Shown: positions 16,513 to 24,963, counted from the first letter of the stretch. The stretch is DNA of 54,973 nt from Rossellomorea orangium (GCF_019334305.1 NZ_JAHWGH010000021.1:1-54973), one strand, 5' to 3'. The notes: generated from the sequence alone by a model not told the origin. Numbers and translations: made by a program.

Positions 16513-16528
16513 TGTTTCACGTGAAACA
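16513..16528. other. parS site (ParB/Spo0J binding palindrome)
   Basis: TGTTTCACGTGAAACA is a perfect 16-bp palindrome identical to the ParB consensus. It lies in the gap between the ung stop codon and the small cysteine protein gene. ParB loaded here would spread and recruit SMC; such sites cluster around the origin in bacilli. Confidence 0.9.
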
Positions 16529-16531
16529 TTT

Positions 16532-17203
16532 CTATTCTATGCACCAGTCGATCTCGTCCATTCCAGCTTCATGGAGGAACGCATTACTTTTCGAAAAAGG
16601 TCTGCTTCCGAAGAATCCCCGGTGGGCCGATAAAGGACTCGGGTGTGGTGCAGACACAACACAATGCCTGGATGAATCGATGAGGGACTGCTTCGATTGG
16701 GCAGGCTTCCCCCAAAGTATAAACACCATCGGCTTCTCCCGCTCATTCAATACAGAAATGACGTAGTCGGTGAAGCGTTCCCACCCCTTCCCTTTGTGGG
16801 AGTGAGCCTTTCCATCCTGCACGGTCAGCACTGTATTCAATAACAGGACGCCCTGTTCCGCCCATTTCACCAATGAACCATGAGACGGAACCGCACATCC
16901 AAGGTCCTCTTGAAGCTCTTTGTACATATTTCGCAATGAAGGAGGGATCTTCACCCCTTTTTTCACTGAAAAGCTCAGTCCCTCTGCCTGATGTGGGCCA
17001 TGATAGGGATCCTGGCCAAGCAGGACAACCTTGACATCCTCATACGCCGTGTAGTGAAACGCGTTGAAAATGTCATGCATATCAGGGTATATGGTGTTTG
17101 CTTCATATTCCCCTTTCAACCATTCTCTTAAATGCTGATAGTATTCCTTTTGAAGTTCATCTTCCAATATATGTGCCCAATCATTTTGAAAAATTGCCGA
17201 CAC
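16532..17203 (-). CDS. ung: Uracil-DNA glycosylase
   Basis: Ung excises uracil from DNA and starts base-excision repair. The 223-residue protein shows the water-activating motif [18 protein letters not shown] near residue 63, with catalytic Asp in GQDPYH. It also has LLLNTVLTV near residue 120 and the minor-groove loop [11 protein letters not shown] near 187. The start is GTG 17203, with AAAGGG about 10 bases upstream. It follows the DUF4230 gene by 15 bp and precedes the parS site. Confidence 0.96.
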   Translation of the reverse strand: MSAIFQNDWAHILEDELQKEYYQHLREWLKGEYEANTIYPDMHDIFNAFHYTAYEDVKVVLLGQDPYHGPHQAEGLSFSVKKGVKIPPSLRNMYKELQEDLGCAVPSHGSLVKWAEQGVLLLNTVLTVQDGKAHSHKGKGWERFTDYVISVLNEREKPMVFILWGKPAQSKQSLIDSSRHCVVSAPHPSPLSAHRGFFGSRPFSKSNAFLHEAGMDEIDWCIE

Positions 17204-17218
17204 TAAGAGACACCCTTT

Positions 17219-17968
17219 CTAGTTACGGAAATCAATCGTCACGTCGTATCCGATTTGTTCAAAGAAACCCTTCAACGACTTTTCTGCGTTCTTCTCCGCT
17301 GCCTGAAGAATGCCCTGTTCGATCGCTTCCTGACTGATTTGATCCTTAGCGACTTCTGCAAGGGCGAACCCTTCATTCCAATCCACATCGTTCCTGAAGA
17401 TGCCTTCAACCGAAAACGTCTTTATGTTGTCCGTATCGATCGACGGCTCTTGAAGGATCTCTGCGTGGGGCAGGGTGAGTGTGATTTTTTTCTTCTCATC
17501 ATCCACTACTATATCCTTCTCATCAATCCCTTGTAAATCGACCCCCGCAAGGACCGTTCCGGGAACAACCATCAGAAGCTTCCGTTTCGTTCCGGGCAGA
17601 TCCGCATTGATTTCTTTACCGAATAATTGATTATCCTCCTGCTCGATCACGGCCTTCACGAACCCTTGGGCCGTAGCCAATGAGCTCATATCCTGGATCC
17701 GTTCGACAAAGGAACCTTTTTCTTCTGTGAAAGTCGAACCGGATAACCACGAATATATCCCGATAAATGTTCCTCCCGCCAATAGTGCGACTACCAGAAG
17801 GATCAGTCCCACTCTCTTTTTCCACATTGTCACAATGTTTCTTGTCACATTCCACCGTCTACTGCTTCTATTGTCAATCGCCAATGAGGCACTTGTTTCT
17901 CTTTCGGTTGCTTTTAAATCTGCCAAAATCGCTTCCATTTCCTGTATTCTTTTGTATTGACTTGTCAT
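17219..17968 (-). CDS. DUF4230 family single-pass membrane protein
   Basis: The 249-residue protein has a short cytoplasmic N-terminus with a helical segment (YKRIQEMEAILADLKATE), one membrane helix near residues 50-72, and an extracellular beta-rich DUF4230 domain to the end. Motifs in that domain include GTVLAGVDLQGI and ITLTLPHAEIL. The function is unknown. GTG 17977 is possible, but GGAAGG lies 8 bases before ATG 17968. It is the first gene of a DUF4230-ung unit. Confidence 0.8.
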   Translation of the reverse strand: MTSQYKRIQEMEAILADLKATERETSASLAIDNRSSRRWNVTRNIVTMWKKRVGLILLVVALLAGGTFIGIYSWLSGSTFTEEKGSFVERIQDMSSLATAQGFVKAVIEQEDNQLFGKEINADLPGTKRKLLMVVPGTVLAGVDLQGIDEKDIVVDDEKKKITLTLPHAEILQEPSIDTDNIKTFSVEGIFRNDVDWNEGFALAEVAKDQISQEAIEQGILQAAEKNAEKSLKGFFEQIGYDVTIDFRN

Positions 17969-18058
17969 TTCTTCCACCTTCCTCTCTTCTATTATAGGAA
18001 ATAATGTAGAATCTTGGAAACAATTATTCTGCTGGAAAGAGTTTCTATTTTATGGAAA

Positions 18059-18083
18059 GTTTCAAAATGGAATAAACGGGAAA
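18059..18083 (+). promoter_or_regulatory. Sigma-B promoter
   Basis: GTTTCA (18059) and GGGAAA (18078) are separated by 13 bp, close to GTTTAA-N12/14-GGGTAT. It lies immediately upstream of the general stress gene. Confidence 0.75.
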
Positions 18084-18119
18084 AGAAAGGGCAAGACAAA
18101 AAACTGGAGGGTATTGAAC

Positions 18120-18470
18120 ATGTATAAAGTCCAGACAGCTGAAAACGCGGTAGAAGCAAAAAAAGAAATCGAAACGTTCACAAGCGAAGGCTACACGAAA
18201 GATGACATTTACGTATTCGCACATGACAAACACCGCTCTAAACACATTACCGAAGCAACCGGGACAGAATCCACTGGAATAAAGGAACAGGGTATCCTTG
18301 AATCCATGGGAAATATGTTTAACAGCCGCGGAGATGAACTGCGCTCGAAAATGAAGTCTGTCGGCATGAATCAGGCAGAAGCCGATGCCTATGAAGAAGA
18401 ACTGGATAAAGGAAAGCTTGTCATCGTCGCTTCCAAGGAAGCAACGGATAATAATGCCAAGCCTTTCTAA
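18120..18470 (+). CDS. yflT: General stress protein 17M-type (YflT domain)
   Basis: The 116-residue soluble protein starts with the YflT domain (YKVQTAENAVEAKKEIET, then GYTKDDIYVFAHDKH). It has a helical middle (GILESMGNMFNSRGDELRSK) and a conserved end DKGKLVIVASK. Homologues belong to the sigma-B regulon; the molecular function is unknown. TTG 18114 is too close to GGAGGG (18106-18111), so ATG 18120 with 8-base spacing is used. A sigma-B promoter lies about 40 bp upstream, and a terminator follows. Confidence 0.88.
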   Translation: MYKVQTAENAVEAKKEIETFTSEGYTKDDIYVFAHDKHRSKHITEATGTESTGIKEQGILESMGNMFNSRGDELRSKMKSVGMNQAEADAYEEELDKGKLVIVASKEATDNNAKPF

Positions 18471-18526
18471 GTTTTTCAAGTCCTTTTGAAGTGAATTTTT
18501 TAAAACATCATTGGTATAAGAAAGTA

Positions 18527-18559
18527 AAACTCGCCGTAGTAAATTTGGCGAGTTTCTTT
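18527..18559 (+). terminator. Intrinsic terminator of yflT
   Basis: AAACTCGCC pairs with GGCGAGTTT, followed by CTTTATT. Confidence 0.8.
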
Positions 18560-18581
18560 ATTGAGGAACCAGCGAAGTAAA

Positions 18582-18767
18582 ATAAGCGGAGTTTTTCCTG
18601 TTATGTCGAGAATGGAACTTGTTTTGAGGTACATAAGCGGAGGTTTTCCGCTTATGTACAGGAAAATCACTAATTTTTGTATTTTTTTAGTCAATAGACG
18701 GAATCCTTCCGCTTATTTCAGCATTTTTTACTATTCATGGCGAATTAAGCGGAGTTTTTCCGTCTAT
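18582..18767. repeat. Intergenic array of AAGCGGA/TCCGCTT palindromes
   Basis: Four half-palindromic units begin at 18582, 18633, 18694 and 18745. They read ATAAGCGGAGTTTTTCC, ATAAGCGGAGGTTTTCCGCTTAT, ATAGACGGAATCCTTCCGC and TTAAGCGGAGTTTTTCCG. The second is a perfect inverted repeat with arms GTACATAAGCGGA. Spacings are 51, 61 and 51 bp. It lies after the yflT terminator and before pdxK, with no gene. Confidence 0.8.
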
Positions 18768-18978
18768 TTAATCAGCTCTGGGACATAGCCTGATCTCTCA
18801 AACGGATAAGTGCGGCCACCATGCTTGATGCGGTGATCAGCAGCTATAAATGCCCAGCCGCAATCGCAATGCTGTTTACTTCCCGTCATACAAACTCAAA
18901 AGGATTTGTAATTACCCCGTCGATATTATATTCTTTAGTCAGACTTTTACGAGCTATTTTCATAGGAGGAATGCAACC

Positions 18979-19788
18979 ATGACATTAAAGAAAACACTAA
19001 CGATTGCCGGTTCCGATACGAGCGGAGGCGCAGGGATCCAGGCCGATCTTAAAACATTCCAGGAGCACGGTGTATACGGAATGACTGCCCTCACGACCGT
19101 GGTGACCATGGACCCAAACAACCACTGGCATCACAACGTTCATCCATTGTCCATCGATACACTTGAAGCACAACTGGAAACGGTCCTGTCTGTCGGGATC
19201 GATGCCATGAAGACTGGGATGCTCGGCACTGTTGAAATCATCGAGCTGGCAGCGAAAAAGATCGATGCATTCGGGTTAAATAAAGTGGTCATCGACCCCG
19301 TCATGGTATGTAAAGGTGAGGATGAAGTCCTACACCCTGAAACCACTGACGCCATGAGGGAACATCTCTTGCAGCGTGCGACTGTCGTAACCCCCAACCT
19401 GTTTGAAGCCGGTCAGCTTGCCCAAACAGGTCCGATCAAAACAATTGAAGAGATGAAGGAAGCAGCCAGGAAGATTCACGATCTTGGCGCGAAAAACGTC
19501 GTCATCAAGGGCGGAAAGCAATTACAACACGACAAAGCTCTTGATTTATTTTATGACGGAAATGAATTCACCCTCCTGGAAGAAGAAAAAGTAGAAACGT
19601 CCTATAATCACGGGGCAGGGTGTACATTCGCCGCAGCGATCACCGCCAACCTTGCCAACGGACAAGAAGTGAAAGAAGCGGTACAAAACGCCAAAACATT
19701 CGTCACAGCCGCCATTAAACACGGCTTCAAACTGAACGAATACGTAGGACCCGTCATGCACGGAGCCTACAACCGATTCGAAAAATAA
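18979..19788 (+). CDS. pdxK: Pyridoxine/pyridoxal/pyridoxamine kinase (ThiD-like)
   Basis: This is a ribokinase-fold kinase of the B. subtilis YwdB (PdxK) type that phosphorylates B6 vitamers and is related to HMP kinase ThiD. The 269-residue protein begins TIAGSDTSGGAGIQADLKTF, the substrate-binding signature. It continues with VIDPVMVCKGEDEVL near residue 110, VTPNLFEAGQL near 140 and the anion-hole block NHGAGCTFAAAITANLANG near 210. The frame is open upstream to 18850, but TAGGAGGA lies 8 bases before ATG 18979. It is a single gene with a terminator. Confidence 0.92.
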   Translation: MTLKKTLTIAGSDTSGGAGIQADLKTFQEHGVYGMTALTTVVTMDPNNHWHHNVHPLSIDTLEAQLETVLSVGIDAMKTGMLGTVEIIELAAKKIDAFGLNKVVIDPVMVCKGEDEVLHPETTDAMREHLLQRATVVTPNLFEAGQLAQTGPIKTIEEMKEAARKIHDLGAKNVVIKGGKQLQHDKALDLFYDGNEFTLLEEEKVETSYNHGAGCTFAAAITANLANGQEVKEAVQNAKTFVTAAIKHGFKLNEYVGPVMHGAYNRFEK

Positions 19789-19802
19789 TCCCCCGGCCAG
19801 GT

Positions 19803-19848
19803 AGTGCCAGGCACGAATGAATCCTTTCGTGTCTGGCACCTTTTTTTT
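19803..19848 (+). terminator. Intrinsic terminator of pdxK
   Basis: GTGCCAGGCACGAA pairs with TTTCGTGTCTGGCAC and is followed by CTTTTTTTT. Confidence 0.9.
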
Positions 19849-19849
19849 G

Positions 19850-19863
19850 GAGGGACGGACCTC
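19850..19863. repeat. Short repeated word GAGGGACGGACCTC
   Basis: An exact copy follows immediately after the T-run of the pdxK terminator. It is the complement of the word at 393 and 1448. Confidence 0.7.
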
Positions 19864-19958
19864 TCCTACTCAATCATACTTTTCGCATTCACTCATGAAT
19901 TTTAGTAAGATAGTACATAATGGTTATGAGTCTTTTCTGTACTTAAGGAGGAAAAAGA

Positions 19959-20306
19959 ATGGAACCGATCAAGATTGCCGATGTGCAGGGAATCATCACC
20001 CAGCTTGCACGTCAGGACGTTTATATACATTTAGAAACCACCAACGGGGCCTATGCATCCCACTTCAATGAGGGCTTCTTCTCGGCGGGGGCATATATCC
20101 GCAACGCGAAAGTCAACTATGAGCACGGAAAAATCATCGGGGACGGACCTTACCGTGTCGGTTTGAAGATCGAACTCGGCTGGATTTATGCCGAAGGACT
20201 GACTCATTATGAACTTGATGAACACGGCCGCCTGCTCCTTGCCGGACATGGCGGGGACGGGAAGCTCGCCGTCGCCCTTGAAATCAGTCCGACACCTTTC
20301 AATTAA
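19959..20306 (+). CDS. yojF: YojF family protein (DUF1806)
   Basis: The 115-residue soluble beta-rich protein is of the YojF family. Visible blocks are VYIHLETTNGAYASHFNEGFF (residues 23 on, conserved), YRVGLKIELGWIYAEGLTH and the C-terminal KLAVALEISPTPFN. The function is unknown. Its constant pairing with bshB2, here 37 bp downstream, suggests a link to bacillithiol metabolism. AAGGAGG lies 9 bases before ATG 19959. Confidence 0.9.
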   Translation: MEPIKIADVQGIITQLARQDVYIHLETTNGAYASHFNEGFFSAGAYIRNAKVNYEHGKIIGDGPYRVGLKIELGWIYAEGLTHYELDEHGRLLLAGHGGDGKLAVALEISPTPFN

Positions 20307-20343
20307 ACTACTTGAACTTTATATATAAAAGGAGAGGTCAAAA

Positions 20344-21027
20344 ATGGAAAAAGAAAGACAGGTACTTGTCATCTTTCCTCATCCGGATGATGAAGCATTC
20401 GGTGTATCAGGGACGATTTCCACGTACGTAAATAATGGAACGCCGGTCACCTATGCATGCCTCACATTAGGGGAAATGGGAAGAAACTTAGGGAATCCCC
20501 CCTTTGCGACCAGGGAGTCCCTCCCTTTAATCCGGAAAAAAGAGCTGCAAAAAGCTGCCGATGTGATGGGGATCCAGGATCTGCGCATGATGGGCTACCG
20601 GGATAAGACTCTTGAATTTGAAAATGATGAAAAGCTTTCGAATATGGTGACGGAGCTAATCGAAGAATTAAATCCGTCCCTTATCATCACATTCTACCCT
20701 GACTACTCTGTCCATCCGGATCACGAAGCTACCGCAAGAGCCGTCGTACGTGCGGTCCGTCGCCTCCCGAAGGCATCAAGACCGAAGCTGCACTGCCTGG
20801 CATTTTCGAAGAATTGTGAAGAAGAGCTGGGCAAGCCCGATGTCCTCGTCGATATCAGACCGGTGAAAGATCAGAAAATCGGCGCTATGAAGGCACATAT
20901 CTCTCAAACAGCCTGGATGCTGAAAGACCTTGAAAAAGGCATCCAGCAGAATGATCCCGAAGCGCTAAGATGGGTGACCGTCGAACGATTCTGGAGCTAT
21001 CAATGGGAAAATGACAACGTGAAATAA
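20344..21027 (+). CDS. bshB2: Bacillithiol biosynthesis deacetylase BshB2
   Basis: BshB2 is a zinc-dependent LmbE-like deacetylase. It removes acetyl from GlcNAc-malate to give GlcN-malate in bacillithiol synthesis, and probably also deacetylates bacillithiol conjugates. The 227-residue protein shows the zinc site HPDDE (FPHPDDEAFGVSGTI, residues 13 on) and the third ligand region PDYSVHPDHEATARA near residue 120. The block MGRNLGNPPFATRESLP is characteristic of the BshB2 subgroup. GGAGAGG precedes ATG 20344. Confidence 0.93.
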   Translation: MEKERQVLVIFPHPDDEAFGVSGTISTYVNNGTPVTYACLTLGEMGRNLGNPPFATRESLPLIRKKELQKAADVMGIQDLRMMGYRDKTLEFENDEKLSNMVTELIEELNPSLIITFYPDYSVHPDHEATARAVVRAVRRLPKASRPKLHCLAFSKNCEEELGKPDVLVDIRPVKDQKIGAMKAHISQTAWMLKDLEKGIQQNDPEALRWVTVERFWSYQWENDNVK

Positions 21028-21039
21028 TCTTTTGAATAG

Positions 21040-21072
21040 AGTTTGAGCCAATGGCTCAAGCTCTTTTTTTAT
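21040..21072 (+). terminator. Intrinsic terminator of yojF-bshB2
   Basis: GAGTTTGAGCC pairs with GGCTCAAGCTC and is followed by TTTTTTT. Confidence 0.9.
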
Positions 21073-21109
21073 TGTCCTCTTCTATAAATGAATTTGGAGA
21101 ATATATTAT

Positions 21110-21127
21110 AGTGAGTGATTACTCACT
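21110..21127. promoter_or_regulatory. TetR-type operator 1
   Basis: AGTGAGTGATTACTCACT has 7-bp inverted arms and touches the -35 of the ABC operon promoter. It matches the operator at 21158. The likely ligand is the TetR protein encoded at 22965. Confidence 0.7.
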
Positions 21128-21155
21128 TTACAAAAGACCATACATAAATTATAGT
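21127..21155 (+). promoter_or_regulatory. Promoter of the ABC exporter-TetR operon
   Basis: TTTACA (21127) and TATAGT (21150) are separated by 17 bp and lie between two matching operators. Confidence 0.7.
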
Positions 21156-21157
21156 AT

Positions 21158-21175
21158 AATGAGTAATCACTCATT
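21158..21175. promoter_or_regulatory. TetR-type operator 2
   Basis: AATGAGTAATCACTCATT has 7-bp inverted arms and lies just after the -10 element. Its centre is 48 bp from the centre of operator 1. Confidence 0.7.
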
Positions 21176-21196
21176 ATTTAGAAAGGTGTGATTCAT

Positions 21197-21925
21197 ATGG
21201 ATTCCATTCTCCAACTAAAGAATCTATCGAAATCATTCGGCTCTCAGGAAGTGCTCAAAAACGTTTCCCTCAACATCCCAAAAGGGAATATCTATGGTTT
21301 ATTAGGTCCTTCCGGGTCTGGGAAAACGACGTTAATCAAGCTGATGATCGGACTTGAAACGCCGTCATCCGGCAGTGTCACCTATAAAGGAAACAAGCTG
21401 AAAGCGAGTGAGCTGTACCCGGCCATCGGATACATGGCTCAATCCGATGCCTTGTACGATGAATTGACGGCAAAAGAAAACTTATCTTTCATGGCTTCCC
21501 TCTACGGATTAAAAAAGGCCAAACGGAAAGAACAAATCGAAAAGGTGATGACGACAGTCGATCTGTTGGAACACCTCAATAAACCGGTCCATCAGTATTC
21601 GGGAGGGATGAAACGACGATTATCCCTTGCCATCGCCCTCCTCCACGAACCTGAAGTCCTGTTCCTCGATGAACCGACTGTCGGGATTGATCCTGTCTTA
21701 CGGAAAGACATCTGGGATAGCTTCCATCGGCTGAAAGAGGAAGGCAGGACCCTGATCATTACGACCCACGTCATGGATGAGGCAGAAAGATGCGACCAAC
21801 TCGGCCTGTTGCAACACGGGGAAATCATTTCAAGCGACACCCCTGATGCCATTAAAGAAACGTATGGCGTCTCTTCCATTGAAGATGTCTTTTTGAAAAA
21901 TGGAGGTGTTTCCATTGAGAATTAG
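21197..21925 (+). CDS. ABC transporter ATP-binding protein (exporter type)
   Basis: The 242-residue nucleotide-binding subunit is of the drug/ABC-2 exporter class. It has Walker A GPSGSGKTT near residue 38, Q-loop MAQSDALYDELTAKENL near 78, signature QYSGGMKRRLSLA near 130, Walker B VLFLDEPT near 153, and switch His in IITTHVMDEAE. GTG 21188 is too close to AAAGG, so ATG 21197 is preferred. The permease gene begins inside its last codons. The regulator of the operon is encoded two genes on. The substrate is unknown. Confidence 0.9.
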   Translation: MDSILQLKNLSKSFGSQEVLKNVSLNIPKGNIYGLLGPSGSGKTTLIKLMIGLETPSSGSVTYKGNKLKASELYPAIGYMAQSDALYDELTAKENLSFMASLYGLKKAKRKEQIEKVMTTVDLLEHLNKPVHQYSGGMKRRLSLAIALLHEPEVLFLDEPTVGIDPVLRKDIWDSFHRLKEEGRTLIITTHVMDEAERCDQLGLLQHGEIISSDTPDAIKETYGVSSIEDVFLKNGGVSIEN

Positions 21926-22931
21926 AGGATTCGTCGTCCGTATCCTTCAGCAGCTTCTCCGTGATAAACGGACGTTGGCACTGATGTTCCTGGCTCCGCT
22001 ACTTATACTCAGCATGCTTTCCCTTGTGTTCAACTCTAAGGACTATGATGCCAAGGTAGCCATAGTGGACCTTCCACAGCAGCTGGAGGCAAAATTCGAT
22101 ACACAGGATTTCCAATCCTACACTGATCCCGAACAGGCATTGAAGGACGTAAAAAGTGGAGAGCTCGATGGCTATATCTCATTCGAAGACCCCACCTCAC
22201 CGTCCATTACCATTGAAGGCAGTGACCCTACCGTCAATGGGGCCGTCATGAAAAAGATTCAGACATTGTTCCCTTCTGATTCACAGAACCTTTCTGATGA
22301 AGTAAAGTATGTGCACGGAAGTAAGGACATGGAGATGTTCGATTCATTCGGACCGGTACTACTTGGATTTTTTGTCTTTTTCTTCGTCTTTTTAATCAGC
22401 GGGGTATCTTTTTTAAGAGAAAGAACAACGGGAACATTGGAGAGACTGCTTGCTTCTCCGATTAAAATCTGGGAAATGGTCGTCAGTTACGTGATCGGGT
22501 TTGGAATCGTGACCCTCTTACAGGCATCCTTGATTTCATGGTACTCGATCTACGTTCTGGATATGATGATGAAAGGCAGCTTCTTTAACGTCTTGATCAT
22601 CATCGTTTCCTTATCGTTCACCGCACTTACTCTTGGAATATTGCTGTCCGCTTTTGCTAAAAATGAATTACAGATGATGCAGTTCATTCCGATTGTCGTC
22701 GTTCCACAGATATTCTTCTCGGGACTATTCAATTTGGATACCATATCTGAGTGGCTGAGCTGGATCGGACCTTTCACCCCGCTCTATTATGCGGCCGACG
22801 CATTAAGGGATATCATGATACGGGGCTATGCATTCGAAGATTTACTCTTTAATTTATCAGTTCTGATCGGCTTTTCTCTACTCTTTATCGTCCTGAATGT
22901 TGCAGCCCTCCGAAAATACCGTAAAATATAG
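21915..22931 (+). CDS. ABC-2 type transporter permease
   Basis: The 338-residue protein has one N-terminal membrane helix (about residues 18-38), an extracytoplasmic domain of about 120 residues (AKVAIVDLPQQLE on), then five or so helices in the C-terminal half (from about residue 148). The block RERTTGTLERLLASPIKIWE and SGLFNLDTISEWLSWIGPFTPLYY are typical of ABC-2 exporters. ATG 21900 is possible, but GGAGG (21902-21906) is spaced 8 bases from TTG 21915, giving MRIRGFVVRI. It overlaps the ATP-binding gene by 11 bp, which indicates translational coupling. Confidence 0.88.
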   Translation: MRIRGFVVRILQQLLRDKRTLALMFLAPLLILSMLSLVFNSKDYDAKVAIVDLPQQLEAKFDTQDFQSYTDPEQALKDVKSGELDGYISFEDPTSPSITIEGSDPTVNGAVMKKIQTLFPSDSQNLSDEVKYVHGSKDMEMFDSFGPVLLGFFVFFFVFLISGVSFLRERTTGTLERLLASPIKIWEMVVSYVIGFGIVTLLQASLISWYSIYVLDMMMKGSFFNVLIIIVSLSFTALTLGILLSAFAKNELQMMQFIPIVVVPQIFFSGLFNLDTISEWLSWIGPFTPLYYAADALRDIMIRGYAFEDLLFNLSVLIGFSLLFIVLNVAALRKYRKI

Positions 22932-22964
22932 GGTAGGAATGAACGACAAGTTAGGGGTTTAAAA

Positions 22965-23612
22965 ATGTCTGAGGAAAAGAATATATTCAAACAGTTATTC
23001 GACCAGGAAGAAAATCTGACGGATAAGCAGCAGAAAATCGTGGAGGCAGCCATCGAAATGTTTGCGGAAAAAGGCTATGCCTCCACCTCTACCAGTCAAA
23101 TCGCCAAAAAGGCCGGCGTCGCAGAAGGCACCATCTTCCGGCACTACAAGACGAAGAAGGAACTGCTTCTTTCAATTGTCTCCCCTACGATGGCTAAACT
23201 GATCGCACCATTTGTCATCCGCGACCTCAATAAGGTTCTCGATGCAAAATACGAACGGTATGAAGATTTCCTGAAAGCGATGATTTTGAACCGGCAGGAA
23301 TTTTTGAAAGAGAACATGACCGCTTTTAAGATTTTGATACAGGAAATCCCCTTTCATCCCGAGCTGAAAGAGCAGTTCCGGGAGCATATCGGCGAAAAAG
23401 TATTCGAGAAATTCGTGAAGCTCGTTGATCATTATAAAGAAAAAGGACAGATCATCGACATGCCCTCACACGCAGTCGTACGATTTTCAGCGTCCAGCAT
23501 CTTCGGATTGCTCCTTGTCCGGTATCTTTTCCTTCCTGAAGCCGATTGGGATGATGAGAAGGAGATCGAGATGACGGTGAGGATGATTGTGGATGGGATT
23601 GGGAAACAGTAA
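22965..23612 (+). CDS. TetR/AcrR family regulator
   Basis: The 215-residue protein has an N-terminal TetR helix-turn-helix (KIVEAAIEMFAEKGYASTST, then IAKKAGVAEGTIFRHYKTKK, residues 25-72). The C-terminal ligand domain resembles the YhgD/fatty acid-type regulators. It lies 33 bp after the permease gene. The two palindromes around the operon promoter fit a TetR dimer, so it very likely represses its own operon and is released by an exporter substrate. The ligand is unknown. Confidence 0.9.
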   Translation: MSEEKNIFKQLFDQEENLTDKQQKIVEAAIEMFAEKGYASTSTSQIAKKAGVAEGTIFRHYKTKKELLLSIVSPTMAKLIAPFVIRDLNKVLDAKYERYEDFLKAMILNRQEFLKENMTAFKILIQEIPFHPELKEQFREHIGEKVFEKFVKLVDHYKEKGQIIDMPSHAVVRFSASSIFGLLLVRYLFLPEADWDDEKEIEMTVRMIVDGIGKQ

Positions 23613-23631
23613 AGATAATCTATGTAAAAGG

Positions 23632-23663
23632 GACTCCAACTATTGATTTGGGGTCTTTTTTTT
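23632..23663 (+). terminator. Terminator of the ABC-TetR operon
   Basis: GACTCCAA pairs with TTGGGGTC and is followed by TTTTTTTT. Confidence 0.8.
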
Positions 23664-23793
23664 CGGGTTGGAATGAAGTCTCGTAAGCACTTATTTTCAA
23701 TTCCACCCAACTTATTATCAAAAACCCCCGCATTCCGTTTCCCACCTCCCCCCAACGGGTAAAACCAACTATCCATCACAAGGAGGTACAGTA

Positions 23794-24588
23794 ATGAGTT
23801 TCCTTTTTCACGAAAATACGTTGAAAGATCATCACATCCTTATCACTGGTGCCACAGGCGGCATCGGTTATGAAACCGCGAAGGTAGCGGTTCAGGCGGG
23901 TGCCCGTGTGACCATTACGGGACGAAATGAAGAAAAGCTTAAAAAATTGAAGGCAGAGTGTGGGAATCCGAGTCAAGTCTTCCTGTATAAAGCGGATCTT
24001 ACGAGCAATGAAGACCGTGAACAACTTCTGTCAGCAGCAACGAAGCATCACGGTCCCATTACGGGTCTCGTGAATTCAGCCGGGATCGGCGGCGGAGATA
24101 TGGTGGAGAACTTGTCTGAAGAAGATCTCCGCAGCATCATGGAGCTCAACTATTTCTCCCTCGTCAAGCTTACCCAGGCTGTCTACCACCAAATGAAGGA
24201 CAATCAAAAAGGAGCGATCGTCAATATCTCTTCCCTTTCAGGACTGAGGGGCACCCACGGAAACAGTGCGTACAGCGCGTCGAAATTTGCGGTGACAGGA
24301 TTCACCCAGGCCTTTGCCCATGAAGCAATTGAGCATAAGATCAGGGTGAACGCCATCTGCCCTGGATATGTCGATACGGAGATGGGACGTAACGCCATTA
24401 AATCCAAAGGGGAACGGGAAGGGCGAAGCTATGAGAAGCAGTTGGAAGTCGCCAAGGACAGCATTCCTTCAGGTAAACTAACATCCCCGGTCGAGGTTGC
24501 GAACACCATTGTCTATCTTTTAAGCGATGCTGCCGAAAACATTGTCGGGGAATCGGTTAAGATTTCAGGGGGTAGCGTGATGCGCTGA
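23794..24588 (+). CDS. Short-chain dehydrogenase/reductase
   Basis: This is a 264-residue classical SDR. The cofactor motif is TGATGGIGYETA near residue 18, with ARVTITGRNEEKL after it suggesting NADPH. The structural motif is NSAGIGGG near 90, and the catalytic residues are Ser in VNISSLSG and YSASK near 160. The C-terminal part, VGESVKISGGSV, is typical. FabG-like, but with no fatty acid synthesis neighbours, so the substrate is unknown. AAGGAGG precedes ATG 23794. It is a single gene. Confidence 0.88.
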   Translation: MSFLFHENTLKDHHILITGATGGIGYETAKVAVQAGARVTITGRNEEKLKKLKAECGNPSQVFLYKADLTSNEDREQLLSAATKHHGPITGLVNSAGIGGGDMVENLSEEDLRSIMELNYFSLVKLTQAVYHQMKDNQKGAIVNISSLSGLRGTHGNSAYSASKFAVTGFTQAFAHEAIEHKIRVNAICPGYVDTEMGRNAIKSKGEREGRSYEKQLEVAKDSIPSGKLTSPVEVANTIVYLLSDAAENIVGESVKISGGSVMR

Positions 24589-24600
24589 CCAATCACAAAT

Positions 24601-24627
24601 AAGGGCAGGGTATATACCCTTGCCCCA
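24601..24627. terminator. Bidirectional hairpin between SDR and lipoprotein genes
   Basis: GGGCAGGGTATATACCCTTGCCCC is a near-perfect palindrome between two convergent stop codons. The T-runs are weak on both sides. Confidence 0.55.
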
Positions 24628-24963
24628 TTAACTGCCCTCTTGGATTTTCTTTTTGATCTCATCAATATACTTTTGCTTTTCTTTTTCATTGCTGAGCTGG
24701 TCACTGTTTTTATCCTGGAGGTATTTTTGCAGTGCCTTTTCAATTTCTTCATGTGAAGCATCTTCCGATATGACTCCGGTCTTCTTTAACATCTCTATGA
24801 TTTTTTCATCGTTGGCCAGAACATCCATCTTGTTTGCGGGCTGGTCTTGAGGTACATCGGAGTTGACTTCAGTAGAATCCTGTTCCTCTTTTGGCTCTTC
24901 AGAAGCACATCCGTTTAATAACACAGGAACGAGTAAAAATGCGAACATCCATTTACTACGCAC
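24628..24963 (-). CDS. Small lipoprotein of unknown function
   Basis: The 111-residue protein has a signal peptide with lipobox LLNGC (Cys near residue 20; MFAFLLVPVLLNGCASEE), so it should be anchored in the outer leaflet of the membrane. An acidic Ser/Glu/Asp linker follows, then a helical C-terminal part (EKIIEMLKKTGVISEDASHE, ALQKYLQDKN). I recognise no family. The longer frame begins at TTG 24981, but AAGGGAAG lies before GTG 24963, which gives a clean signal peptide MRSKW. Confidence 0.75.
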   Translation of the reverse strand: MRSKWMFAFLLVPVLLNGCASEEPKEEQDSTEVNSDVPQDQPANKMDVLANDEKIIEMLKKTGVISEDASHEEIEKALQKYLQDKNSDQLSNEKEKQKYIDEIKKKIQEGS

